Shown: one piece after another, positions 12,885 to 23,800 of the stretch
Position numbering within the stretch: the stretch's first letter is position 1
How the letters are laid out: each line of letters starts with the position of its first letter
Assembly (NCBI GenBank): GCA_004794785.1
Contig: SJOL01007654.1
Location: forward strand, 137,271-201,270
Direction of reading: 5' to 3'
Length of the DNA stretch: 64,000 nt
Origin: Opisthorchis felineus
Lineage: Eukaryota; Platyhelminthes; Trematoda; Opisthorchiida; Opisthorchiidae
Position numbers and translations under genes: made by a program
The notes under the pieces: model-generated
What the model was told of the DNA's origin: nothing
Databases searched by the model: none
The model's input: only the letters and a program-made list of their open reading frames with translations

Positions 12885-13745
12885 AGATCTGCTAACTTCT
12901 CGGTGGCTAATCGAGGTGTGCGCGTTTTGCGTAGACCTGAAAAGCAGCAGTGGACGAGTGCGCGATCGGGATCCACGCTGGTATTCCAGAAGGAGTGGCA
13001 GGCAACGGTCGACCCTCGCCGCCGGTAACTAATGGCGATGTAGTCTGTTTGGATTCGGGACTGGTTTGTTGGTGGGCACCAACGCTTTCAGGCGATTTCC
13101 CACGTTCTGGAAATTGGCACTGCAAAGGAACAGTCTGTAATCGGTACACATCTGAAGTTCACGATTTCTTTGTCCGTGCGTCTCTTATCCGACCCAGCAT
13201 GACAACCCAATTGGGCCCCAACAGCGCTTAGTCTACCTACCTGGACGTTCATGTCACCAGCAACCACTAGATATCTGAGCTTTCAGTCCGTCGTGAAATA
13301 GTACCTAGGGCGTCATAGAAACTGACTTTGGCAGATTCGGAGCTGCAGTCCTTTGGAGCGTGAGCTTGTTTTCGCCTACCCGCCCGGCTGTATGCAGCAA
13401 TTAAGGTGACCCGGCTGATGGCACCATGCGATGGCCGATATGGCATGAGAGTATTGTTAGTAGCAAGTGCCGTGGTCGTACGTGAGCCGGGGCCCCAAGA
13501 CCTAGACAGGAGGACAATTGGAGTCCTCGACCGAAGCCTTTTGCTCAAAAGCCTAAAGGCAAGACAGCAGTGTTTGATGAAAATTGCAAGTGCATTACCA
13601 TTTTTGGAGAACACGTCGCCATAAAATGTTCCAACCCCCAATCTGGAGGGCCAGGAGACTGTTCTTCTGACCTTTAACCAATGGCCACCTTGGTATGAGA
13701 CTCTGTGGGTGTCGCATGGACGCCACCCTGTATAGCTCATGTGTC
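12885..13745 (-). mobile_element. LINE apurinic endonuclease remnant
   Basis: On the minus strand 13740-13267 is open and reads RRTVSWPSRLGVGTFYGDVF through SRVTLIAAYSRAGRRKQAHA to FYDALGTISRRTESSDI. A continuing frame gives VVVAGDMNVQVGRLSAVGAQ (the GDxNxxVG active-site box) and DYIAISYRRRGS (cf. the usual D(Y/H)I-ISxRWRGS). It ends ..ATEKLADLEIKG at the GAT tail of the adjacent + strand RTE. The APE family call is firm. Start and catalytic residues are partly degraded, so it is a pseudogene. Confidence 0.8.
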
Positions 13746-13839
13746 ACAGAGGTACACAAACCGTCAGACCACGATAAGGTCCAGTCTCTGTGACTTCAAT
13801 TCGACCTCCAAGCAATCTTCGTCATCAGCGTGACTGTGT

Positions 13840-14832
13840 TTCTAGTTGTTTTCCAGCCAGATCAGCTCGGTATTGTTGGGCCACTGAAACTCGTCGAGGT
13901 TGATGAACGAAATTGCTGTGCTTCAGCACGCGTAATGCTGAGGGACAGCGAGGAGCTTGTGGAACATTTTGCATACCTCGGTAGTTGTATTAGCTCTGAC
14001 GGAGGTGTGTCTGATGAAGTCAGTGCATGAATTTCAACGACTCGAATCACGTTTGCTAATTTGCGTCATTTGTGGCGTCAAAAAGGCATACCACTGGGTT
14101 TTAAAATTCGCGTCTATCGGGCTACATTAAGGGCTTTGGTGTTGTATGGGTGCGAGACATGGACTCTGCGGACACATAATGTCAGGCGTCATCAGGTTTT
14201 TACCACCGATGCGTCAGAATCGTTGCTGGTTTTTGATGGCGTCAGCGGATTAGTAACGAGGTGATTAGAAAACGGGTATTTGGTTGTGCGGCAGGTACTT
14301 CAATCGCGGAAAACATCCAGCACCATCAACTACGGTGGTTCGGCTATATGCTACGCATTCTGGAGCACCATCTACCTAGACGAGTGTTGTTTTCCGTGCC
14401 TCCGTCAGAATGTCGGAAACCGCGAGGTAGACAACGTATGACTTAGCAGAAGGGCGTAAAAGAGATTACGAAGAGTTTGGGTGCTTTTGGTGTTGTACGC
14501 CTTTCAGGATGGGGTCCCCGTGACCTCGCCCGGGCCTGGCTGGGGATACTTGAAGAAATGGCGGTTGATCGATGTCAGTGGCGTTCGTGCTGTCAGTTTG
14601 CAGATTGTGTGGTTGAGCGCTTGGAGGTGTAGGCACCTCCGAATGCTTGCGGTAGGCCATAACCAGGTCCCCTCCCTCACCCACTCATTTCTCTTGTCAT
14701 TCTTAGGCTTCAAGTGTAATTAGATAAACTCTGTGGTTGCATGGCAGTGAATCATCAGTGTCAGCACTGACGTCGCTGTCTCTGATGATGATGACGATGG
14801 TGGTGGTGGTAATGCTGTTGATGATGATGATG
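13840..14832 (+). mobile_element. diverged RTE 3' fragment with (GAT)n/(GGT)n tail
   Basis: Frames read [48 protein letters not shown] and DGVPVTSPGPGWGYLKKW. These are the post-RT region of the same element type as 11815-12871 but clearly more diverged. The tail is a mixed GATGATGATGAC/GGTGGTGGT repeat at about 14772-14832. There are several stops. The catalytic part is not present. Confidence 0.75.
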
Positions 14833-15300
14833 ACGCGGTGAGGCGACACTCAAGCCCACACAATAGCATGATCAAGGTCAAGTTGCTTACTCCAGAAGGA
14901 GCAGTAATCTCCAGTTTACGCTCTTCGTCGGTAACTGACTGCCACATGATCCAACTGAGTCCACCAATGCCTTGAGTTTGGTGGCCTCTGAGTAACTCGG
15001 TGTGAACGCTGGTGATAAAAGTTCGTGCCGGCCGGTATCTGACGATGTCCTGAAGAATTCGCTTCCATATGTTTATCATAGACTCGAAACCGACCACCTA
15101 ATTGTACCTCTTCCGGGCCTACTCATCCACCTTGGACGTCCATATCACTCGCCGTTGTTGTTGACCCGTGCAGTCGTTACACACCTCAACAAAACCCTTT
15201 TTTTCTGCTTCAGGAATGCTGAATGTCGGGACGTGTGCTGATGGGACAAATAAACACCGTTACGGCTTTGACGTGCATTGTTCTTAATTAAGGCAGACAA
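14833..15300. other. unassigned spacer between LINE fragments
   Basis: Contains a 125-codon minus-strand frame (14720-15097) and short + frames without recognisable motifs. Part of the minus-strand frame is only the reverse of the GAT tail. Confidence 0.35.
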
Positions 15301-15309
15301 CCGTGCAGC

Positions 15310-15461
15310 GGGAGTTCATGCTTGTATGAACAAGAACACTTCAACTGGCCACCTGCAGTTGCGGAAACCTAGAGGTGGACGGAATTGGATATAGCCGAAT
15401 GGAATGAAGGGTGTTTGTGTAGTCCTGGTGCTGTTCACCTTCAGGGATAGGGTCCACATGA
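15310..15461 (+). mobile_element. RTE 3' fragment, left side of a SINE insertion
   Basis: Weak but ordered matches to the RTE C-terminal block (CAGTTGCGGAAACCTAGAGG, then an equivalent of the GMKE..LGAV..FQ region) end at the SINE. The sequence resumes after the SINE with the next part of the same block, so the SINE inserted into this copy. Confidence 0.6.
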
Positions 15462-15654
15462 GCGGGATGGCTCAGTAGTTGGAGCGCGAACTTACTGACC
15501 CGAAGGTCCGTGGTCCGAACCTGACCTCTGCATCTCGACTTCTCCTGTCTAGGTTTGGGCTACCTGACAGTATCCCAGCCCTCGTGCTTCCTTCGGGTGG
15601 CATGGTAGCTAGGCACCGAAAGGGTATTACAGCTGAACGATTATCTTATTATTA
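15462..15654 (+). repeat. tRNA-derived SINE, copy 2
   Basis: Full-length copy: tRNA-like head (GGATGGCTCAGTAGTTGGAG, A box with two changes), B-box region TGGTCCGAACC, then the SINE body and a TTATTATTATT tail. It is flanked by the imperfect duplication TCCACATGA (15453-15461) and TCCACTTGA (15655-15663), eight of nine matching. Host sequence on both sides is RTE. Confidence 0.85.
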
Positions 15655-15915
15655 TCCACTTGACCCTTCCTGTGCTTCGTTGGAGACAGTAGGTGATATG
15701 GCGGCTAATCGATGTCCCTGGAGTCCATGTTGTCAGTTTCTATCCAGCTTATCTGACTGGGTTTTGGATGTGTAGACGCATTGGGTGCCTCCCTGTCCCA
15801 TTTTTTCTTCCCATTATGGGGCTTTATTCAAGTAAATTGGCATGGTTGTACAGCAGTGAAGCACTAGTGTTCTCATCTGATGTTACCGTCATTGGTGATG
15901 ATAGTGGCCTTACAG
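15655..15915 (+). mobile_element. RTE 3' end, right side of the SINE insertion
   Basis: Continues the RTE C-terminal block (TGCTTCGTTGGAGACAGTAG, then GATATGGCGGCTAATCGATG) into the 3' untranslated region. It reaches the segment preceding the GAT tail (TGATGTTACCGTCATTGGTGA). A second, similar 3' end follows immediately. Confidence 0.7.
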
Positions 15916-15929
15916 TAGTTGTTTGGTCG

Positions 15930-16180
15930 AAACGACGCTGAAAGATATGACTGCTAGTTGATGTGAATCGCGCTGTTGTCATTTTTTATCCAGACTGAAT
16001 AAGCCTGTGCAGGTCTGGGCATCTCGGAATGACTGTGTTAGGCTAAGTTACATTTCCATCCACTTGTATTCTTTTCTCCACGATAGGCTTTCAAATAAAC
16101 CATGGTTGTGCAGCAGCGAAATATCAGTGCTAAACACTGATGTTGCGCCGTCAATGTTGATGACCTATAGCGCAAAGATG
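15930..16180 (+). mobile_element. second RTE 3' end in tandem
   Basis: Repeats the same 3' terminal module as 15690-15915: GATATGACTGCTAGTTGATG, TTTTATCCAGACTGAATAAG, TTCAAATAAACCATGGTTGT, and a degenerate GTTGATGACC tail. The two 3' ends are diverged from each other, so this is more likely two insertions than a recent duplication. Confidence 0.65.
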
Positions 16181-16860
16181 ACTGCACTGGGATCCACTCC
16201 AGTAAATCGCTTTTGGCCCTGGAGCTGAGTGCAACTTCTCTACCATTGACACCACTAGCCTTTTCGTCAGGAGCTCCGGATACCAGAAGAGTGGAGAGTA
16301 AAACATCTAAGCTCATCCCAAGGGGCTTGAGGTGCATGATCGAAGTGGCGTCCTGTATGCATGTTACGGAGGCACAACACACATCAACGGAAAGGGGAAG
16401 CAAGGTTCCAGCAAGAGATGTCTGTTGCCTAATTTGATAGAGAGTACGGATATTCAAGACTGTACCGTGGTTCAGATGTGTCGAGTTTAATAAGATATTA
16501 TTTTTGTTTGTTTTGTCGGGCGGTAGTTTAGAGACAGAACAGCGGTTAGGGGACCGGCAGATGAATCGACCGCAGTGTATCATTTGGTGAGTGAGGACGG
16601 GGTGTGAGGGCCTGTGAACGAAGAGGGCGCGTTGCCCAAGCCGAAATAGAGCTTTTGGTTAGGGCACCCAACTTGAGCCTTTGGCTCAAAAGATAATAGG
16701 AGAATGTGGCGGTTTTGTTTGGAAGACCCTTCTCCCTACAAAAAGCCGGAACTTCGGAACAGCGGCTGATAGGGTCTTCTTAAAGCAGCCTTCCCGGAGC
16801 AAGTGACTCAATAGTCCAACCCACTTGGTTATGGGAGGATTGTCTAGTCCGAGGACGCAG
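16180..16860. other. unassigned; overlapping open frames on both strands
   Basis: A 181-codon minus-strand frame covers 16038-16583 but overlaps the RTE 3' end, so its right part is partly the complement of repeat DNA. I recognise no domain. Several GC-rich blocks between 16590 and 16860 resemble untranslated or 5' repeat sequence but could not be assigned. Confidence 0.3.
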
Positions 16861-19050
16861 AGGTTAGGGCATAATTACGTGACGCTTAGTACGGCTGCGC
16901 ACAGAAGCTGCCTTGGAGTTTTGTCTGTGGCGCGGCGCTACCAGGCCTCCTTGAGCACTGGAGATCAGACCGAACACTGGCACTGCTTAAGTCTCAGAGA
17001 AATATCCCGTCCTGTCCTGAACATAACTTGACCCGACGAATTATCAGACGTCAAGTGAAAGTGAGCGTGCGCGCCGACCATGAGGCCTGATGGATTCGGA
17101 AGGCGAAGGAAATGGAAATGGCCCAGAAAGCCTGGAATGCCCGAAGATTATTTCAGTTGATCCGTGCGATCGGTTCCCGGAAACTATTTGTGAGCGAAGC
17201 AATCAAGGATCAGAATGGAGCGGCCATCTTGAGGAAAGAAAAATGCCTCAACTGTTGGGCCGAATACTTCGAACAACAGTTATCGTGGCCACCAGCTGTC
17301 ACTCATATGGAGACCACAGTTGAGGTAGAACCCTGGACGGTGAACGTGGAACCCCCTACGGCCTCGGAGGTCTATGTTTTCAAGCGCCACCAGGCTTCTG
17401 GTCTAGATGACATCACCCGCATTGTTCAAAGATGGGGGTGAAGTCCTCAGTCAGTGCTTGTCTGGTCTATTTGCGTGCATTTGGGAAAAGGAGACTGTCT
17501 CAGACAACTGGGGAGAGTCAGTACTAGTTCCCATTTCCCAAAAAGGGGCTTCTAATGATTTTAGTGGCCACAGGGGGATCAGCTTGACCCCGGTCTTAAC
17601 GAGACTACTGGCGTCACTCGTGCTTCGTCGCCTTACGGTGGCTCGTGAAACACTGACTCAAGGGCAGTAAGCGGGATTCCGGCCTAGCAGGGGCTGCGTT
17701 AAACATATCGTCACACTGTCAGGTGCTAGAACAACGCAGTGCGTATAAACGGCCCACAATCTTAGTATTCCTGGATTTTCAAGGCGCATTTGACTCAGTT
17801 GGTCGGCCTAGCAAGGAATGCTCCGGAAGATGGTGAACGTAATAAGTTCTTTGTATTCTCAGACTTCCGGGCGTGTGAGAGTATACGGAGCTTTCGTACA
17901 CAAAGCGATGTCCGTCAAGGATTCGCACTCTCTTTATTCCTATTTACCTTCGTGATCGATGAAATAATGAGATGAACTCAGGAATGTCTTCAAAACTCCG
18001 GTGTTCAAACTGCCTGTGACAAAAACCTTGTCGATCTGGAATATGCAGACGACATCGTTCTCATCTTCGAAGAGGAGGAGAGGGCGCAGACCTTTTTGGA
18101 TGAACTGACCAAAGTCATCCCGTCCTTTGGTATGCACTTTGCACCCACAAAGTGTAAGGTCATGCTGCTGGACATGCAGTCACTGAACACGCCACTCACA
18201 ATCCGGGGAGAGGTACTGGAAGTTGTGGAGCGCTTTACATATCTTGGAAGTTGTATTAGTTCTGATTGTAGTGTGACAGAAGAGGTCAATGCATGAATCT
18301 GCAAGGCCCGCGTCGCGTTTGCTAATTTGAGGCACCTATGGCGTCAAAGTGGTGTATCCCTGAATCTCAAGGGACGTGTGTATCATGCTGCTGTACCGAC
18401 TGTTTTTTTGTATGACTGTTGTATGGCTGTGAAGCTTGGCCCGTTCGATCAGTGGAACTGGGACGTCTTCAGGTCTTCGACAATAGTTCTCTCCTAACCA
18501 TAGCTCGTGTGGGTTGGTATCGGCAAATCCGTAACGAGGCAACTAGAAAGCGAGTTTTGGGCTGTTCAGCGGGGACTTTCATTGAAGATTCTGTCCAGCG
18601 CCAGTAGCTGCGTTGGTTAGGCCATGTATTGTGCATGCCGGACAGTCGTCTTCCAAAGAGAATGCTGCTTTCCATGCCCAATTCAGAGTGGCGGAAGCAG
18701 AGAGGTGGCCAACCTTTGACCTGGTAGAGGGGCATGAAAGAGAATACGAAACGTTTGGCTGCTGTCGGTGCTACTAGCCTTCCAGGATGAGGACCGCGTG
18801 ATCCGCAGTGCGCTTCCTTGGAGATATGGCTACTAATCGATGTCAGTAGCGTTCTTGTTGTCATTTTCTATCCAGATAGCCTGAATGAGTGTCTGTGGGT
18901 GTAGGCAACGCGAAATGAGTGTAATAAGCTGGCACTAAGCCCTTTCTCTGTCCACCTTTATTCTTTTCTTCACAATAAGGCCTTCAAATAAACCATCACT
19001 GTTGAATTCTGATGTCATGTCGATGATGATGAGGAGGAATATTGTGGCGG
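16860..19050 (+). mobile_element. long RTE copy covering spacer, RT and 3' end
   Basis: The longest RTE copy here. In order: a pre-RT spacer (LFQLIRAIGSRKLFVSEAIK), ALFKDGGEVLSQCLSGLFAC, HRGISLTPVLTRLLASLVLR (RT motif 2), then LTQGQ followed by a stop. Next come AGFRPSRGCV, FLDFQGAFDSV (motif A, catalytic Asp), a decayed motif B region with LFLFTFVIDEIMR, and YADDIVLIFEEEE (motif C). After that come [18 protein letters not shown] and YLGSCISSDCSV. The remaining C-terminal block is frameshifted, and the copy ends near GATGATGAGGAG at about 19020-19040. At least two in-frame stops and several frameshifts make it inactive. The endonuclease part is missing. Confidence 0.9.
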
Positions 19051-19149
19051 TTACGGTTAGGGATCGGAGTATGTGTTTTTAGGACTGACTTTTCCTAACC
19101 GTCCTTCTTCGGGAGAAGGCGGCACCGGTGTTCGAAGTAATAACCTTAT

Positions 19150-19345
19150 TGCATTCACACTCCTGTCGCAGATGACTATACGACGGCACCCGCATACCGC
19201 CTCGGTATGATTCTTCGCATTATGGGGATTCGCTGTTCTTCATCGGGCTGCTCCCCGTTGGTCTTCCTGGCATGGCTGAACCTTAAGGAACGCCGTTCCA
19301 GCCAGTGTAGTCTGCAGGATCATTGCAGCACTGAAGCTCGACCAC
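19150..19345 (+). repeat. repeat module shared with 27180-27355
   Basis: Contains GGAACGCCGTTCCAGCCAGT and GTGTAGTCTGCAGGAT, with a diverged counterpart at 27180-27355 (GAACGGAGTTCCAGCTAGTG, then GTAGCCTGCAATGCTGAAGC). Probably part of a LINE 5' region or an unrelated interspersed repeat; family unknown. Confidence 0.5.
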
Positions 19346-19377
19346 CACTCTGACCACCGCAAGGCAGTGGTTGCTAG

Positions 19378-19560
19378 ATGGGGCTAGACGGCTCAGTGGT
19401 TAGAGCGCGAATTTACTGACCTGAAGGTCCGTGGTTCGAACCCGGCCTCTGCCTCTCGGCTTCCCCTGTCTAGGCTTGGGCAACCTGACAGTATCCCAGC
19501 CCTCGTGCTTTCTTCGGGTGGCGTGGCAGCTGGGCACCTAAAGGGTGTTACAGCTGAACG
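19378..19560 (+). repeat. tRNA-derived SINE, copy 3, with perfect 12-bp TSD
   Basis: Best-preserved + strand copy: A box CGGCTCAGTGGTTAGAGC, B box GGTTCGAACCC, then the body ending GTTACAGCTGAACG. It is flanked by a perfect duplication AGTGGTTGCTAG at 19366-19377 and 19561-19572, which defines both ends of the element. Internal RNA polymerase III promoter boxes and the flanking duplication are the hallmarks of a SINE mobilised by a LINE. Confidence 0.95.
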
Positions 19561-19572
19561 AGTGGTTGCTAG

Positions 19573-20802
19573 CGGGAGATCACCAAAGGACTCTACATTT
19601 TTAAAGAGCAAGTTACCACACATTTTCCAAACTGAAACCTGGAAGACCGGGAGACTTTTAGACCTCTACCCATTGACCAACTCGGTATGAGGGGCCCTGT
19701 GAGTATCACACGCACGCTCCCCAGTATGCTTCAGTGGGTCATAGAGGTGCACTAAGCGCCACACCGTAGTAAGTTTTGGTCTCTTCGTGACTGATCAACG
19801 GATTCATCAGGCTTCTAACCTCTCCAGGAGAGTTGAAACCGTTCTGAAGTTTCGTTGACTCATCCCATACGGGATGAGTCGCGCTGCCTCCCACAGCATG
19901 CCGAACGTTGCAACCTGACTACCTTTCGACTCCAGGTCGAATTTGACTGTTAGCAAAAGTTATCACAACTCTGCTTCCAAAGACCACAATTCTCAGCCAC
20001 TCGCATATTTTCAATCACTAACCAGCTATTATTCATAACTTTTGGCTTTCTGCTCGTGGAATCCCTCTTCATCTTACAGTATCCGCTTCCACACACAGCA
20101 CCGCTCCGGCCCACGCCACACAGACGGTTTAGTTTTCAAACTGAACTGAACTGAGGTCTGAGGAAGACTAGGCTTGGTGCACTTTCGATCACTGAGGAGA
20201 CCAACTTATTGTCAAAGGAAAGCCATGTTTGTTATGCGGTTATGAATACTACTTTCGTATGGGTGGTACATGCCTTCTTATCTTAGGCCCAACCCATCAA
20301 TGCCATCTTTGGGTTGAGCGCATGGATAAGGCAACTCGCGTTTATTCTCCTTAGTATCTATGGAATTCCAAACTTCTGTTGAAATGATAGATCAAGCCAT
20401 TGTGAAATTTCTTATCGTCCTCCAACTTTTGGCTTCCTTCATCGCGGGTAATAGTACAAATATTAAAGAATTTGGACTAAAAATTACATAAAATTGGTCT
20501 TGAAGAGACGCATTTTCCGTCGGACACCCTTGTAAGTTCGCTGTCGCCGAAATGCTTGATATGTACAACAGTGCTTATCTGAACTAAAAATCTTTTATTG
20601 AAAATCATTCCCACCGATCCTCTCCATCCAAACTGCTAACCAACTTTCAGTACCTTTTTGATAACAACTTTTAGTTCATGTGCTCTCGCGTACCGTTGGC
20701 AGTCGATGACTACGTATATCGTTTTCATCTTTCTTTTATAGATTCTGTTTGAAGTGTGCTTTCAAGTTCTCCGCATTTTCGTGATACATATAGTCGATTG
20801 CC
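19573..20802. other. upstream region of RTCB; partial repeat at 19640-19830
   Basis: Between 19640 and 19830 the sequence (CATTGACCAACTCGGTATGA, TGCACTAAGCGCCACACC) resembles blocks at 13680-13800 and 32930-33110, so it is an interspersed repeat piece. From about 20000 to the RTCB start codon I see no other gene. No TATA element at a convincing distance was recognised. Confidence 0.45.
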
Positions 20803-23800
20803 ATGCCTCGGACGTACGACGAAGAGCTCAAGTTTCTTGAAAAAATCACCCCGACATGTTGGAAAATTAAGAAAGGTTTTGTACCAAACATGAATGTAAG
20901 TCAAGCTTCATACTTCAATGCAACGAACTTTCAGGTGGAGGGCGTCTTCTATGTTAATGACTTTTTGGAGAAGCTTATGTTTGACGAGCTTCGGAACTTT
21001 ACAAGAAGTGGTGATTTTGGTGGCTTTCTGCCTGGTATGAAGCAAATAGGAAATGTCGCCGCCCTTCCCGGCATTGTTCATGTATGTGCATCGCTTGAGG
21101 GTTTATTCCTATTCGCTTTTAATGATTATCGTGGTGTCTAGTTACAGTGAGTGTTTGACTCGAAGGTTTCACTCTAGCTCTTAATATCATTAGCGATTTG
21201 CCTGCTGGTAGCATTGCCGAACGTAACAAACGCAGCTTTTTGCTGTGTGATCAAAACATTTGCCGGTTACCTCGAGACGAAGAAGGAACTTTACTTTAAG
21301 CCTTTTTGAAATATCTAGCCTGTAATATAGTGGGGGAAAGCAGCTAGCCATTGTGCAGATCGCATTTAATGATCATCCAGGTAGCATGTCTTCTGAGGGA
21401 TAGCCATCCAAGATGACCGGTGCACACAGTTCAATCAGAATAACTGGCCAACAGCCACTGAGCTATTCGAAAGCGATTTCCTTAGGTGTTTAAGGTACTG
21501 ATTACGGGCGTGTTGAACTTGCATCTTATTCACCCCCTCTGTACAGTTTATTCACCATATATTGGCTATTTGTTCGTACTGAGCTACGTTGACCTTGTCC
21601 AGAGACTAAATACGTCTTTATGGAGAGAGATTCCAACTAACTCACAGACCAACCTTCCGGAGTTGTCCCAGTCCGGCCATCGGCAGAACAGTCATTATTG
21701 TTCTTTCCTTTGTTCTCCTTTGCTTTTTACCCCCGACTTTTTCATGCTGCGTTGTGATCAATTAGTGTATGTTTATGATCGGTTTTAGCTCTCTGTTTAT
21801 AGAACTCCCGGTCAGTAATTTGCAAACCCTGCGTAAATCTTTACAATAGTTCTTCCATAAGGAAATCACTGGGCACAAAGTGCAATTGTTTCTTTCACGA
21901 AAACTGCACTCCGCATTTTACATTTTGAGTCTCAGTTCGCTGCCGTTGAAAAAATCATCCAATCACGGAGTCCTTTCGGTGTGCCATTGCTATACCATCC
22001 GTAAGAATTACTAGGGTGAACATACTGTCGGGTCGTTCAAGTGTAATAATAATAATCGTTCAGCTGTAACACTCTTTCGGCGCCTGGCTGCCATGCCACT
22101 CGAAGGAAGCACGAGGGCTGCGATACTGCCACGTTGCCCAAGCCTAGATAGGAGAAGTCGAAATGCAGAGGTCGGGTTCGAACCATGGACCTTCCGGTCA
22201 GTAAATTCGCGCTCGTACCACTGAGCCATCTCGCCCCATTCAAGTGTTCAGAAGAGCGTTTGAATTTTCAATGACGCATGTCTTAACTTCTGTGTTTTTG
22301 TCAATTCCAGAATCGTCTATGTAGTTTATAAATTCCGTACCTCGCAGCCTGTCAGTAATGTGGCCAAATTTCGCCTTGCTTAGTTATCATTATCATTTAG
22401 AATTCTCCCTTTGGGTCCAGAGAACACATTAGATTAACTTCCTTTCGTTTATTATCTTGTTTGATCTCGAGCGCGTTGTATGTGAAGCACTTTAAGGGTA
22501 TACTTAACGGTCTTGACATTCGATAACGATAGGCGGAGTCTTTCGTTTACCCCGCTTGCAAAGTGGCATGATCGATGTACTAATAACTTCTCAGCGCAGT
22601 CTCCATCTACTAATATTGAGTTCAATGCCAAGGGACGTTCTGATTTGTCTGGATTTTTCCGAATTACTGTACAACTCGCTTTGTGAACTAGCATAAACCG
22701 ACGTGGAGGTCAAAGCGTAAGATTTCGACTGGAGGGTTTATTGGTCGACGTTTGTCTCTGGCCCTTCCACTATTCCTGTTGGTCTCGCATCAGTTCAGTT
22801 ATACCGCATCCTACGTGTTGCACGACGGCCGTGCACCGGGTGAGCAGATAAACTTGTCTTAAAATACATCCCTCATACTCCTCTTAATGTATCAGTTCAG
22901 GTGCCCGTATGCGTTCTCTCAAGAAGGGACGCTGACTGCAATATCCATCTTCCTTCCCAAGTAAAAAGTGGTTTAAATTCTTCGACAGCCCACGACCGGT
23001 TTCGCCCTTTTTGGGGCTCATCAGGCAGGCGCAGTCCCCGAGTTTTCGTCAACCTTATGTTCTACTTGGACCCAACTTGGACTGTTTTCAAGAAATACAC
23101 TCATTTGCAAATCAATTTGGTTTATGAGTAGTACATTGCGCAAAATTACATGCATCGCGATATCTCGAATATCGTAGCAACTGGAACATGAGGCGGCCTG
23201 GTGCAGCACATTCAGTTGCATGGAAACATCAGAAACGAGAGATTCAGCTGGGTTCCAGGTGAGTCTCTCGCAAAACCAAATTGATTTGCAAATGAGTGTA
23301 TTTCTTGTAAAAAGTGGTTTCTCTGCGAAGCTCGATAGCGTTGCGGCCGGTTGTGTTTTGTTGCCTTCCAAGATCTCCATAACCCACGGTTTAGGATAGC
23401 TCTAGCCATTTTCTCCGGTCATAGTTAACTTGACTGTCCACTGAGCCGCATAATGTCGTTTCCGTTTCTATATTATGCAGCTTTCACACACGCTTCTCTT
23501 GGTGTACAACGCGGACTGTTTTGGTACACTTGACTACACCCGCCGAGTGAATAACCGTTGCTGATATCTTTAGATGGTAGAGAATCAGTCAACAACTGTT
23601 ACTTGAGTTGCTTCGTGCACTCGTGCTTATCTCAAAGACGCCGCTTCATATTTTTGTTACTGTGGGTTACTGGACAAGGGTGTAGAGTAAGGGACTCTGA
23701 GTTCGTTCCGCACTGTTTCTGAGCCAAACCTGTCTATGATCGTATGCACATGTAATGGTCATTATACTGTCGTAACCAGTTCATTTTTACGACCCGGAGA

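Noticed and set aside
16038..16583. 181-codon minus-strand open frame as a gene
   Set aside because: Its high-numbered start is unsupported and its end overlaps an RTE 3' end on the other strand.
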